The position numbers and the translations under genes were made by a program. Under the pieces are notes generated by a model. The model made no database searches. It was not told the origin of the DNA and worked only from the letters and a program-made list of their open reading frames with translations. Shown one piece after another: positions 17,092 to 25,648 of a DNA stretch of 64,000 nucleotides (position 1 is the first letter of the stretch; the number at the start of each line of letters is the position of its first letter). This stretch comes from Chloroflexota bacterium. GTDB lineage: Bacteria > Chloroflexota > UBA11872 > VXOZ01. The DNA is taken from positions 1 through 64,000 of the forward strand of contig JAPPLM010000065.1 of the NCBI GenBank assembly GCA_028874195.1. The letters run 5' to 3'.

Positions 17092-17475
17092 ATGTCCTTC
17101 CCTTTCAACCCCCGTGGCGGACTGATCATCGTGCCAGCCACGCTGTGCGGCCCACAGCGAGAAGTAATAGTTGAGCTTGCACTTGACACCGGCGCAACCA
17201 CCACAGTGATCAATCAACATGCCCTCCAATACGCAGGACTTAGACTTGACGAAGATGGCAGGCCGGCAGAGATTACAACCGGAAGCGGCATAGAATCCGT
17301 GCTTGAGGTACGGCTCGATAGCATCCACGCATTGGGTAAGATTGAAAACGACTTCGCGATTCTCTGCCACAACCTTCCGCCTAGCGCTGCCGTAGACGGC
17401 GTGTTGGGCTTGGATTTCTTGCGCGGCGAGCGCTTGATAATTGACTTTCGTGCAGGTCAACTAGCGCTGGAGTAG
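17092..17475 (+). CDS. Retropepsin-like aspartic protease, copy 1
   Basis: This 127-residue clan AA protease has a single DTGA active-site triad (LALDTGATTTVINQ, Asp near residue 32). The flap-like TTGSGIE and the hydrophobic-hydrophobic-Gly module DGVLGLDFLRGERLIIDF come later. One DTG per chain means it must work as a homodimer. No signal or anchor is present, so it is cytosolic. It pairs with the 78-residue partner directly upstream. Compared with the copy at 17847, the DTGAT, TGSG and GVLGLDFLRGERL blocks are conserved while the middle has diverged, so the duplication is not recent. Confidence 0.85.
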   Translation: MSFPFNPRGGLIIVPATLCGPQREVIVELALDTGATTTVINQHALQYAGLRLDEDGRPAEITTGSGIESVLEVRLDSIHALGKIENDFAILCHNLPPSAAVDGVLGLDFLRGERLIIDFRAGQLALE

Positions 17476-17482
17476 GTGTCGT

Positions 17483-17518
17483 ATGCGCATTCTGATTACT
17501 GGCGGCGGACGGGAGTGA
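17483..17518 (+). pseudogene. Vestigial purD 5' fragment between the two cassette copies
   Basis: The sequence reads MRILITGGGRE then TGA, clearly the start of PurD (MRILIVGGGGREHA at 18238). The purD remnant begins 7 nt after the first protease stop, the same context as the true purD. It marks the join of a tandem duplication whose unit included the first bases of purD. Confidence 0.75.
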
Positions 17519-17598
17519 GCGACTGCTTGGACATGGGCTCGGCAGGCGCCTAGGAGAGTGGGCTATCTGCTACCATTTAGGCTAGGAGCGAAAATGCT

Positions 17599-17850
17599 AT
17601 GAAGACGCAAGCAACTATACTGACCTACGCGGAGATGGCGGCGGCGTTCGATGGCGAATGGGTGCTGATTGGCGAACCGGAACTCACGCCCATGAATGAG
17701 GTAGTTCGCGGCGCCGTGCTCGCGCACGACGAGGACCGGGTCGCCGTCTATGAGGCGCTGTGGCGGCTGCAAGCGCAGGGCCGCGCACCCAGTGATTTCG
17801 CTGTGTGGTACTTTGGCGATTTTCCGGATGATGTCGAATTCCTGCTATGA
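17599..17850 (+). CDS. Small partner protein of retropepsin cassette, copy 2
   Basis: This 83-residue paralogue of the protein at 16854 is near-identical in the block AAFDGEWVLIGEPELTPMNE, then differs in the second half (DRVAVYEALWRLQAQGRAP, ending WYFGDFPDDVEFLL). Its stop overlaps the protease ATG by 4 bases (ATGA), tighter coupling than in copy 1. An AGGAGCGAAAA stretch upstream serves as RBS. Upstream non-coding DNA (17519-17598) is also similar to that before copy 1, including a CTATCTG..TA..CATTTA word that may be a shared promoter or operator. Confidence 0.75.
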   Translation: MKTQATILTYAEMAAAFDGEWVLIGEPELTPMNEVVRGAVLAHDEDRVAVYEALWRLQAQGRAPSDFAVWYFGDFPDDVEFLL

Positions 17851-18230
17851 GCTTCCGGTTCGATCCACGCGGCCATCTGCTCATCGTTCCGGCTAGGCTG
17901 TACCGTGGCAATCGTCCTGAAACCGCCCGTCTGGCGCTGGACACCGGCGCCACGCGAACGGTAGTTAGCCAGGAAGTTGCATTATCCTTGGGGTACGAGC
18001 CATCTGCGCTGCAAGAACGGGTGCGCATCATTACCGGCAGCGGCGCGATGTCCGTTCCTTTGCTAAACGTCGATACGATCAAGGCGATAGGCAAGGCAGC
18101 AACCAACATGCGTGTTCTCTGCTACACGCTACCTACGAGCGCAAGGACTGACGGTGTGCTGGGCTTGGATTTTTTGCGCGGTGAGCGCTTGGTCGTTGAT
18201 TTTCGCGCAGGTCTCTTAGCGCTGGAGTAG
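17847..18230 (+). CDS. Retropepsin-like aspartic protease, copy 2
   Basis: This 127-residue clan AA aspartic protease is a paralogue of the one at 17092. The active site LALDTGATRTVVSQ, the flap-like ITGSGAMSV and GVLGLDFLRGERLVVDFRAG are all intact. The chain is homodimeric by family logic and cytosolic. Its start overlaps the partner stop (ATGA). The gene ends 7 nt before the TTG start of purD, so it may be cotranscribed with purine synthesis by position only. Both copies appear intact, suggesting selection on both. Confidence 0.85.
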   Translation: MSFRFDPRGHLLIVPARLYRGNRPETARLALDTGATRTVVSQEVALSLGYEPSALQERVRIITGSGAMSVPLLNVDTIKAIGKAATNMRVLCYTLPTSARTDGVLGLDFLRGERLVVDFRAGLLALE

Positions 18231-18237
18231 ATCACCC

Positions 18238-19497
18238 TTGCGCATTCTCATTGTCGGCGGCGGCGGACGCGAGCACGCGATTGCGTGGAAGTGCGCCCAG
18301 AGCCCAATTCAGCCGACGCTCTTTGTCGCCCCGGGCAATGCCGGCACGGCTGAGCTTGGGGAGAACGTCCCAATCCAAGCTACAGATATTGATAGTTTGG
18401 TTGCTTGGGTGCGGGGCAACGCCATTGACCTGACGGTGGTTGCCCAAGACGATCCCCTGGCCCTCGGCGCGGTCGACGCCCTGCAGGCGTGCGGGCAGAC
18501 CGCCTTCGGTCCCACGCAGGCGGCGGCGAAACTGGAATGGAGCAAGGTCTGGTCCAAGGACTTCATGCAACGGCACGGGTTGCCCACGGCCGCCTACGCC
18601 ATCTTCGAAGAACATGACGCGGCAGCCGCCTACCTGGAGCAAGCCCCGCTGCCAGTCGTCCTAAAACCCGACGGCCTGACGGCCGGTAAGGGCGTATTCG
18701 TCTGCGCTACGCGTGATGAGGCGCTGCAAGCGCTGGACACGATCATGGAGAGCCGCGCTTTTGGTGAATCCGGCGACCGGATTGTGATCGAAGAGTGCCT
18801 GCGCGGCACGGAGATTTCGGTCTTCGCTTTCGCCGACGGCACGCATATCACGCCGCTGGTCACGGCCTGTGACTATAAGCGCGCCTATGACGGCGATGCC
18901 GGCCCCAACACCGGCGGCATGGGCGGCTATTCTCCGGCCCCGTTCGTGGATCCGGAAACTCTGGACTATATTCATCACGAGATCATGGAGCGCACCGTCA
19001 CGCTCATGGCACAGGAAGGGCGCCCCTACGTCGGCGTGCTCTACGGTCAACTGATGTTGACCCACGACGGGCCGCGCATCGTCGAGTTCAACGTGCGCCT
19101 CGGCGACCCCGAAGCGCAACTCATCCTGCCCCGCATGCAAGCCGACCTGGTAGCGGTCTTCCAAGCAGCGGTGGAGGGACAGCTCGGTGAAGCAGACGTC
19201 ACGTGGGATCCCGCCGCCACCTGCGGTGTGGTGACCGCCTCCGGCGGCTATCCCGGTTCCTACACGACGGGGCATCCCATTGCAGGGCTGGACAGGGTCG
19301 ATGACGACGCGTTGCTCTTCCATGCCGGCACCGATCTCGTAAACGATACGGTCGTCACCGCCGGAGGTCGGGTGCTCATAGCGGTAGGACAAGCCGCTAA
19401 CGTCCCCACGGCGCGTCAGCGGGCCTACGACAATATCGCGCGCATCACATTTGAAAATGCCTACTATCGGAAGGATATCGCCGCCCGCGAGGTCTGA
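18238..19497 (+). CDS. purD: Phosphoribosylamine-glycine ligase (GAR synthetase)
   Basis: PurD makes glycinamide ribonucleotide from phosphoribosylamine, glycine and ATP in purine synthesis. The 419-residue length and all domains fit: N-terminal MRILIVGGGGREHAIAWK, the ATP-grasp core with LPVVLKPDGLTAGKGVFVC and VVIEECLRGTEISVFAF-type segment, then GGMGGYSPAPF and FNVRLGDPEAQ (metal and ATP site), and a C-terminal rotary domain. The start is TTG at 18238; no ATG fits better. It lies 7 nt after the second protease gene, a position shared by the vestigial fragment at 17483. Confidence 0.96.
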   Translation: MRILIVGGGGREHAIAWKCAQSPIQPTLFVAPGNAGTAELGENVPIQATDIDSLVAWVRGNAIDLTVVAQDDPLALGAVDALQACGQTAFGPTQAAAKLEWSKVWSKDFMQRHGLPTAAYAIFEEHDAAAAYLEQAPLPVVLKPDGLTAGKGVFVCATRDEALQALDTIMESRAFGESGDRIVIEECLRGTEISVFAFADGTHITPLVTACDYKRAYDGDAGPNTGGMGGYSPAPFVDPETLDYIHHEIMERTVTLMAQEGRPYVGVLYGQLMLTHDGPRIVEFNVRLGDPEAQLILPRMQADLVAVFQAAVEGQLGEADVTWDPAATCGVVTASGGYPGSYTTGHPIAGLDRVDDDALLFHAGTDLVNDTVVTAGGRVLIAVGQAANVPTARQRAYDNIARITFENAYYRKDIAAREV

Positions 19498-19860
19498 TGT
19501 GAATGCCCAGATCCAACCAGAACTACGCGCATGCTGGAATTCTTTTTTGAACACGGTATACTGCATGCATAGATGAAATGCGGTCTGTCAAGATTCCCAG
19601 CATATTGCGGGTAATGCGCAGACATATTCGTGAAGTCACACGAGAATCTCAGGAAATTCCCAGCTTTGTCTAGCATCCTAGAAAGTGGTATTGAGTTTCA
19701 GGTACAGCGCTCGTGAAACGGTGCAGAGAAGGGCCGGAGCAAAACACAGCTGGTGTATGACCGAGGGCGCGTAGTTCCCGTTGTGCTCGCGCCTAGTCTT
19801 AGGTGATAGTAGTTTGTTCGTATCTATTGAAATCCCCGGCGTATGCGAGGAGAGTTCGCA
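19498..19860. other. Intergenic region, no gene recognised
   Basis: The gap after purD contains a TATACT-like word near 19557 but no convincing promoter pair, hairpin or ORF. It is more AT-rich than its surroundings. Confidence 0.4.
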
Positions 19861-21210
19861 GTGACGCGACGAAATCTGCTTCTCCTTGCCTCCTTCGTTC
19901 CTGCCGTCGTTGCCGCATGCGGTCCTTTTGCATCGGACGATTCTGAATCAGATGAGACCTCCGGGACTTCAGCGGCAACTCCCGACGTACCGTCAACCCT
20001 CACGCTTCTCATGCCCGACGCCTCAGGCAGCGAAACCAATGAGATGGAAGAGGTGCTGAAGGAACAGACCTTTGCTGGGCAGTACACGGTGACCCCGGTG
20101 ACGCTGCGCCCGACCGGCGGACAGACGTATTCCGAAGCCGTCACCGCCTTGGTAGCCGCCGGCACCAGGCCCGACCTTGTCTGGATGGACCAGTTCGCGC
20201 TGCCCACGCTGGCGCAACAGGGCGTAACGCGCGCGCTCACGCAGTATACGCGACAAGACATTGACTTTTCTACCGACGGCTACTGGCCGCATATTCTCAG
20301 TAGCGGCGCTAATCGCGGAGCGCTGCATGCCCTCCCTCTCGCGGCGTCGGTTTGTACACTGCTGTACAATCCGGCGCTTTTTTCACAGTCGAACACCCCT
20401 CCGCCGGCAGACAATTGGAACTGGCAGAATTTTCTGACGCTGGCGCAGTCACTCAATGACCCGGCGGCCACGCCCCGTATCTGGGGTGTGCTGCAAGCGC
20501 CCCTCATCCCGCCGTTCTTTGCCATGGCGTGGCAGGAAGGGAGCACCCTCTTCCAAGACCGCAACTGGGACGTGACGCACGCCGGGGTCATAAGCGCGCT
20601 GCAATACCAAGCCGATCTGATTCTGCGCCATGAGGTCGCGCCGCCCCTCAACGTCGTGGACTACGGCACGAACAACCTGACCATCGGCCTAACCGATAAG
20701 GCGCAGAGCATGATACTCTCCGGCCAGATTGCCATGACGGGCGGCATGGTCAAAGCGGAAGTCTTCTGGCGCAGTGCCGGTCGCGCTTCGCTGGAACTCG
20801 TGGAGGTGCCGCGCGGCAGCGACGCGGCTACCTGGGGCATGGTGGAACACATGGCGGGCGTTGCGGAGGAGAGCAACCAGCCTGACGCTGCCTATGAGGT
20901 TCTAGGACCACTGACCACGGCAGCGGCTCTGATCCTCAGCATGCCGGCCAAACGCACCAGCGCGGAAGCGCTCCGATCCGTGCACCAAACGCTCACCGTC
21001 AACGACTCGGAAGTGTTGGTGGAGAGCATGGAGCAGAGCCAGTACATCGACGCCGATGCTCCCGAATGGCTCGCTTTTCTCATTCTTGCCTCGCTCGTCT
21101 TCCCCGTCCTCACCGGTCAATCCTCCGCCCCCCAAGCCGCCGCCGATACCCAAGACGCCATCCGCATGCAGATTCAGTCCGTGCAGGCCACGCCAACGCC
21201 TTCTTCCTAG
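19861..21210 (+). CDS. Tat-type lipoprotein, extracellular solute-binding protein
   Basis: The protein of about 449 residues begins with TRRNLLLLASFVPAVVAAC, a twin-arginine-like signal with a lipobox, then an acidic Ser/Asp/Glu linker. The body follows the family 1 binding-protein plan: LTLLMPDASGSE, TRPDLVWMDQFALPTLAQQG, ALPLAASVCTLLYNPALF and a late block with GMVEHMAGVAE. The extreme C-terminus (EWLAFLILASLVFPVLTG) is hydrophobic and could be a second anchor, which is unusual for this family. The start is GTG at 19861 with GAGGAG 8 nt upstream, in preference to ATG 19843. No transporter genes adjoin; the ligand is unknown. Confidence 0.8.
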   Translation: MTRRNLLLLASFVPAVVAACGPFASDDSESDETSGTSAATPDVPSTLTLLMPDASGSETNEMEEVLKEQTFAGQYTVTPVTLRPTGGQTYSEAVTALVAAGTRPDLVWMDQFALPTLAQQGVTRALTQYTRQDIDFSTDGYWPHILSSGANRGALHALPLAASVCTLLYNPALFSQSNTPPPADNWNWQNFLTLAQSLNDPAATPRIWGVLQAPLIPPFFAMAWQEGSTLFQDRNWDVTHAGVISALQYQADLILRHEVAPPLNVVDYGTNNLTIGLTDKAQSMILSGQIAMTGGMVKAEVFWRSAGRASLELVEVPRGSDAATWGMVEHMAGVAEESNQPDAAYEVLGPLTTAAALILSMPAKRTSAEALRSVHQTLTVNDSEVLVESMEQSQYIDADAPEWLAFLILASLVFPVLTGQSSAPQAAADTQDAIRMQIQSVQATPTPSS

Positions 21211-21305
21211 TGGTCTCTCGTTGACAGATCCGCATTCCGACTTGACCCGGCCCTATTGTGTATTGCAGATTGCTGCTTGATGCTTTGTTGCCAGTATTTG
21301 CCTTG

Positions 21306-21998
21306 ATGGAACTCACTGATTCCTTGAAGCTTGCCAACCTACAGACGGTCCTATTCGACTTCGACTACACGTTGGCGGATTCTTCCCCCGCCGTGATTGC
21401 CTGCGCGAATTCTGCCTTGCAAGCGCTGGGGCTGCCTCCGGCTGAGCCTGACGAGATTCGCCGGACCATAGGTCTTTCCCTGGCAGAGACCTTTGTCCGC
21501 CTTGCCGGGTCGCGGGTCCCGGCAGACCGGTTTGCGGCTGCCAGTAGCACGTTCGACCGTCACTTCATCCAGGAGGCGGATGCCGTTATGGCGGATCGCA
21601 CCGTGGTCTTTCCGGGCGTAGCCGCAGCAGTGCGGGCCCTGAGGCGGCGCGGCATTGCGCTGGGGGTGGTTTCTTCGAAATTCCGCTATCGCATCGAGCA
21701 GGTATTGGAGCGCGAGGGCTTGCGCGCGGAATTCGACGTGATCGTCGGAAGGGAAGACGTCATTGCGTCCAAACCCGATCCCGAAGGCTTGTTCACGGCA
21801 ATGTCGTCGCTGGGAAGCGTACCGCCAACGACCTGCTACGTGGGGGATAGCGTCACCGACGCCGAAACCGCGCGGCGGGCGGATGTCCCATTCGTCGCCG
21901 CGCTCTCGGGAGTAACCCCGCAGGCAGCGTTCGACGCGTACGCTTGCCGGGCTGTCATCGCAAGTATCGCCGAACTGCCGGACGCAATCGCCGACTAG
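21306..21998 (+). CDS. HAD-superfamily hydrolase, phosphoglycolate-phosphatase-like
   Basis: This protein of about 230 residues has the four HAD motifs: FDFDYTLADS (nucleophile and acid Asp), LGVVSSKFR (motif II Ser), ASKPDPEGL (Lys of motif III) and CYVGDSVTDAE (motif IV acidic pair). The cap between motifs I and II is helical (C1 type), as in phosphoglycolate phosphatases and pyrophosphatases such as PpaX. The substrate cannot be read from sequence. The start at 21306 (MELTDS) is preferred, but the RBS is poor. Confidence 0.9.
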   Translation: MELTDSLKLANLQTVLFDFDYTLADSSPAVIACANSALQALGLPPAEPDEIRRTIGLSLAETFVRLAGSRVPADRFAAASSTFDRHFIQEADAVMADRTVVFPGVAAAVRALRRRGIALGVVSSKFRYRIEQVLEREGLRAEFDVIVGREDVIASKPDPEGLFTAMSSLGSVPPTTCYVGDSVTDAETARRADVPFVAALSGVTPQAAFDAYACRAVIASIAELPDAIAD

Positions 21999-22026
21999 AG
22001 CACCCGGCCTCCCTTCGCCGCGCCTA

Positions 22027-22040
22027 CCCCCCCCCCCCCC
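22027..22040. repeat. Poly-C homopolymer tract (14 C)
   Basis: Fourteen consecutive cytosines lie between the HAD gene and the MFS gene, about 155 bases before the transporter start. Long C or G runs are slippage-prone and can vary the spacing of promoter elements; no hexamers are evident here, so a phase-variation role is only a possibility. Confidence 0.8.
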
Positions 22041-22194
22041 GCCCGATAGACCGGACAGCGGGAAGAGGACAGTCTACTTCCATACCGCTCGCGATCAGCA
22101 CAGGCGTCTATAGCCGCGCGCGGTCTTCTGTGCGAGCATGGGAGAGTCCCCTCCTGCACGCTTCATGCCGCCCAGACCGGCCGGAAGCAGGAAC

Positions 22195-23508
22195 ATGAAC
22201 CTTCCGCTTCTCACACAATTCCGGCAAACCGAGATCCTCGCCGTGCTGGCGCACCGCGACTTTCGCTTCGTATTCTTGGCGCAGGTCGTGAGCGGTCTTG
22301 GCGATGCCGTCTACTGGGTTGCGTTGCCCTGGCTTGTTCTCAATCAAATCGGAACTGCGACCGCGGTGAGCATCACCGGCGCCGCGGCAGTGCTGCCGGT
22401 CATCTTCCTGACCCCGTTCGCGGGTGTGCTTGCGGACCGGCTGGACCGCAAAAACCTCATGGTACTGTCGCACGTGGCGCGCATTGCGGTATTGGCAGCG
22501 CTTCTGCTTGTGTCGCGCATCATGCCGCTGGAGACAGTGCACTTTGCGGTGGCCGGGCTATTGCTCGCCGCCGCGGGTCTGGTCTTCTATCCTGCGCGCG
22601 CCGCGATACTGCCGAATCTGCTGCCAAGGGAGACGCTGGTTGCCGGCAATGCCGCCCTCGCGGCAGGTATGCAGGCCATCAGAATTGGCGGCACCGCGGC
22701 AGCGGGGTTCCTCTTTGCGACCATAGGCGGCCTGAATGCGCTTGGCGGCGTGCTGGTTACGTATGCAATCGCGGCCGTGCTGCTCACCAAAATACGCGCC
22801 CCCGCGCGAGCAGTACTGCGGAGTACGGAGAGCGCAGGGATCGGACGCTACGTGAAGCTGGCGAACATGCTGAGGGAAACGAAGTCGGACTTGATTCTTT
22901 CGGTAAAGTTCATGCTCACACACCCGGTGATTCGCGCCATGGCCTTTGCGGGAGTGATCCTCAATGCGTTCCACTTTCCGGCGATGGGGTCCTTGCTTCC
23001 TGTCTATTTTCGCCAAGCGCTTGAGGCGGGTCCGGAGTCATTCGGCCTGTTTGGCGCCATCGAGTCCGCCGCCATACTCGTCGCTTTGCCGGCGGCGCCG
23101 TGGCTGGCGAAACGCTTTGGCGACGGCAAGCTCAGCTCGCTCGCGCTGGCCGCCCTGGGCATCCTTGTCGGCTTGCTGGCTATCACGGGGCAGATCTGGC
23201 ACGTGTTTGCCGTCGCCGTCCTCATGGGTTTCCTGACCGCCGGCGTGCTGCCCATGCAGAGCCTCGTGCAAGCGGAAACGCCCGATCACATGCGTGGGAA
23301 GGTAGTAGCAAACCTTACCGTCTTCAACGTCGCTCTCACCCCTTTCACCGTGCTCTTGGGCGGTCTTCTGATCGACGCGATGGGAGCAAGACCCATCTAC
23401 CTGCTAACCGGCATTGTCGTAGGTCTCTCCGGTTTGGGACTGCTGCTGGTGAGAGAAGTGCGGCAGGCGCGGCTTACGCCGCAGGAAGAGACCGGAAACA
23501 GCGCCTAA
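22195..23508 (+). CDS. Major facilitator superfamily transporter
   Basis: This protein of about 437 residues has around twelve hydrophobic segments. It follows the MFS_3/enterobactin-exporter-like plan: HRDFRFVFLAQVVSGLGDAV, the loop 2-3 motif GVLADRLDRKNLM and ARAAILPNLLPRETLVAGN after helix 4. Such proteins are usually drug or siderophore exporters. The cytoplasmic middle loop (about residues 205-235) is charged. The start is taken at MNLPLLTQF (22195) with AGGA nearby; an upstream ATG at 22138 would add 19 non-helical residues. Confidence 0.88.
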   Translation: MNLPLLTQFRQTEILAVLAHRDFRFVFLAQVVSGLGDAVYWVALPWLVLNQIGTATAVSITGAAAVLPVIFLTPFAGVLADRLDRKNLMVLSHVARIAVLAALLLVSRIMPLETVHFAVAGLLLAAAGLVFYPARAAILPNLLPRETLVAGNAALAAGMQAIRIGGTAAAGFLFATIGGLNALGGVLVTYAIAAVLLTKIRAPARAVLRSTESAGIGRYVKLANMLRETKSDLILSVKFMLTHPVIRAMAFAGVILNAFHFPAMGSLLPVYFRQALEAGPESFGLFGAIESAAILVALPAAPWLAKRFGDGKLSSLALAALGILVGLLAITGQIWHVFAVAVLMGFLTAGVLPMQSLVQAETPDHMRGKVVANLTVFNVALTPFTVLLGGLLIDAMGARPIYLLTGIVVGLSGLGLLLVREVRQARLTPQEETGNSA

Positions 23509-23554
23509 GGTGCCCGGTGCGCGGGCCTCAATCACCCAGCGTGAAGGAAGTCAC

Positions 23555-23848
23555 TCACAGCAAGCGGCGGCGGGTCTGCAACCGGATGCGTTGCGGATCG
23601 GCGGCGGGATCGCCGGCGGGGCGCAACTCCAGAAAGATGCCGCCGGACTGGCCGATGACGGCGCCGGCGTACAGCGGCGCTGAGTCGTCATCGCCGGTCA
23701 ACGCCAAGATGACGACGGTATCGTCGATCTCCATGGGCACCGACTTCTTGCCGCCGGGTGGAATGCGGTGCACCACCGTATCGCCGTTCACCGTGATGCG
23801 CTGCGGGGCGTTTCCCGTATTCGTATAGTCCAAGCGATATACTGGCAC
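23555..23848 (-). CDS. Small beta-rich hypothetical protein
   Basis: The 97-residue product (MPVYRLDYTNTGNAPQRITVNGDTV...) is rich in alternating hydrophobic residues and Gly/Pro turns, suggesting a small all-beta domain. The segment VVHRIPPGGKKSVPMEIDD suggests an exposed loop. No signal peptide or catalytic motif is seen. The start is GTG at 23848 with GGAG 11 nt upstream. It is convergent with the MFS gene. I do not recognise the family. Confidence 0.55.
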   Translation of the reverse strand: MPVYRLDYTNTGNAPQRITVNGDTVVHRIPPGGKKSVPMEIDDTVVILALTGDDDSAPLYAGAVIGQSGGIFLELRPAGDPAADPQRIRLQTRRRLL

Positions 23849-24043
23849 CGATTCTATTGCTCCTTGCGTCTCGCCAATGCCCTACAGCCGCCACGAGGGC
23901 TCATGCAACATTAAGGTCCTACACGCTGTATGGTCTCACCGGCAATCCGGCAATGGTCCGCGCCTAGCTAGTACTCCATGATACCAAGTCTGCTCGCCGT
24001 GCCCCAACCCAGGCCTATTGATAAGCACTTTAAGCGCACATAG

Positions 24044-24073
24044 TAGGCATGCCCTTTTCGTCACGAGTATAAT
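24044..24073 (+). promoter_or_regulatory. Possible promoter for the 254-residue protein gene
   Basis: A perfect -10 TATAAT lies at 24068-24073. The best -35 at 18 bases is TAGGCA (24044-24049), a weak match. The next start codon is about 40 bases downstream. Confidence 0.4.
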
Positions 24074-24115
24074 GGGCGTGTGGGAAAGCGCGTGACTTCG
24101 CATAGGGTAGTTGCG

Positions 24116-24844
24116 ATGCCGACCGTCGTTACACCGCAAAAACATGACTCAGCACTCGCTGCGGACCAGACTCCCGCCGTGCGGGCGTTTGCAGATGCGC
24201 TCGGCGCGGGAAACCACTGGTACAGCGCGCTTCTGGGCGCCGTTCATCTCTGGAGCCGGGACGAAGAGTGCTATGGCGGGCGCTACTTTCGCTACATGAT
24301 CGCGGGGGAAGCGCTCGATTTGCTGCTCGTCATGGAGCGCATCAGTTGGGATCTGCGGCATCTTCTGCCGCCGGAGGAATGCGACGCGCTCTTCTTCTAC
24401 GCGCGGCCGCCCTATACGTATTCGGATAGAGAGTTCGCCCACCTGCTGGGCGCGGAGAAGTACCGCGCGTACCTCAACTACTTCTACGGCGTTACCCTCG
24501 AGGAGGTGCTTCTGCACGCGGTGGAAGATGAGATATTGAAGGCGACAAACTACGGCGTTACCCGCGACAAGCGCGATCCCGAGAGTCCGTACACGCGCTT
24601 GTACGGCAAGAACGAGCACGAACTCCTGCAAGACTTCAGCGCGGAACGGGCACGCTCGGTCAATGGCGTCATGACGCTCACCGAGTGGAAGGAGTTCCTT
24701 TACTGGCTCTTCAAGCAGCGGGTTGCCAACTCCCTGCCGGAGCGCCTTGCCAGTGATTCGCAGAAGGGCCTGGATACGCTGCGCATGCTGCGCGGCACGT
24801 ATCCGGCCGGGCCGTTTGACACGCTGCGGGGGTACAGCGAATAA
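24116..24844 (+). CDS. Hypothetical protein, 242 residues, aromatic-rich helical
   Basis: The product is rich in Tyr, Trp, Glu and Leu and mostly helical. Notable stretches are NHWYSALLGAVHLWSRDEE, CDALFFYARPPYTYSD and TLEEVLLHAVEDEILKATNY. No membrane helix or known motif was found. It starts at ATG 24116; an upstream GTG would add 12 residues. The stop overlaps the next ATG (TAATG), so it is coupled to the small membrane protein downstream. The same strand continues with another small membrane protein, suggesting a three-gene operon of unknown function. Confidence 0.7.
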   Translation: MPTVVTPQKHDSALAADQTPAVRAFADALGAGNHWYSALLGAVHLWSRDEECYGGRYFRYMIAGEALDLLLVMERISWDLRHLLPPEECDALFFYARPPYTYSDREFAHLLGAEKYRAYLNYFYGVTLEEVLLHAVEDEILKATNYGVTRDKRDPESPYTRLYGKNEHELLQDFSAERARSVNGVMTLTEWKEFLYWLFKQRVANSLPERLASDSQKGLDTLRMLRGTYPAGPFDTLRGYSE

Positions 24845-25113
24845 TGCGCGTACTCTTTCTGCTTTTCACGGCGCTCGTCCTGGCGCTGGTGCTCTGGGTG
24901 GAGTTTCGCACGCGCCTTTCTCGCAGCCTCAAGATCGTGGCCTGGCTCATTCCTGCCCTGCTCGTCATACGTCTCTTCTTCAACTGGTCGTGGGAGAACG
25001 CCACGTACCTGGGGCTCATAGTCGGAATTGGCGGTTTGGTCTGGTTGGCGGTTTGGTACATTACCGGCCGTATCGAGCGCAGCCAAACGGAAAGACGCCG
25101 CCCCGGGAATTGA
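24844..25113 (+). CDS. Small membrane protein
   Basis: This 89-residue protein has three hydrophobic segments: about 3-19 (LFLLFTALVLALVLWV), 28-45 and 53-70. The C-terminus RIERSQTERRRPGN is basic and so is probably cytoplasmic. The start overlaps the preceding stop by one base. Function unknown. Confidence 0.7.
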   Translation: MRVLFLLFTALVLALVLWVEFRTRLSRSLKIVAWLIPALLVIRLFFNWSWENATYLGLIVGIGGLVWLAVWYITGRIERSQTERRRPGN

Positions 25114-25167
25114 CGCAACCGGCTCGTTGCCGAATAATAGATAGGGAAAGCTCAAGGAAACTTCGCT

Positions 25168-25569
25168 ATGCCGCAAAGAATGTCCAAACGTGACGAAAAA
25201 GAGGTGCGGCGGCTGCTCGACGGCATTGAAGTCTACGTGCCTGAAGAGAAGCAGCGGATCCGCCGCGCGCCTCCGTCGCTGCAACGCGCCTTTTTCGCCA
25301 TATTCGACCGGTTCGGCCCCAGCGGCACACTGCTGTTGCTTGGCCTTGCCGCGATAGTGGTGGGCAATGTGCTGCGGCTGACGTTCCCTTTGGCGGCGCC
25401 GCTGCTCGGCGTTGCCGCCGCGTGCTGCCTTGGCGCCGCGCTGTACCTCGCCTTCCGCGGTAACCGGCAGCGGCCGACCAAGTTGTGGCGCGGTCGCGAA
25501 ATGACCGACCGGCCGCCAAGCATGGTCGAGCGTTTGCAGCGCAGACTGCAATCGCGCCGCCGCTTCTAG
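25168..25569 (+). CDS. Small two-helix membrane protein
   Basis: This 133-residue protein has a charged N-terminal region (MSKRDEKEVRRLLDGIEVYVPEEKQR) and two hydrophobic helices (about 51-69 and 72-94), then a basic tail. An alternative start at MSKRD (25180) is possible. An AAGGAA stretch lies upstream. The plan, a short cytosolic head plus a membrane hairpin, recurs among Chloroflexota hypothetical proteins, but the role is unknown. Confidence 0.65.
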   Translation: MPQRMSKRDEKEVRRLLDGIEVYVPEEKQRIRRAPPSLQRAFFAIFDRFGPSGTLLLLGLAAIVVGNVLRLTFPLAAPLLGVAAACCLGAALYLAFRGNRQRPTKLWRGREMTDRPPSMVERLQRRLQSRRRF

Positions 25570-25648
25570 TACGCTAGCGGCTCTAGATAAGTCCTTGACT
25601 GCTATCCCGGTCTTGTCTCGCACTAACGTATCCCTCGCAAAGGAGCGA

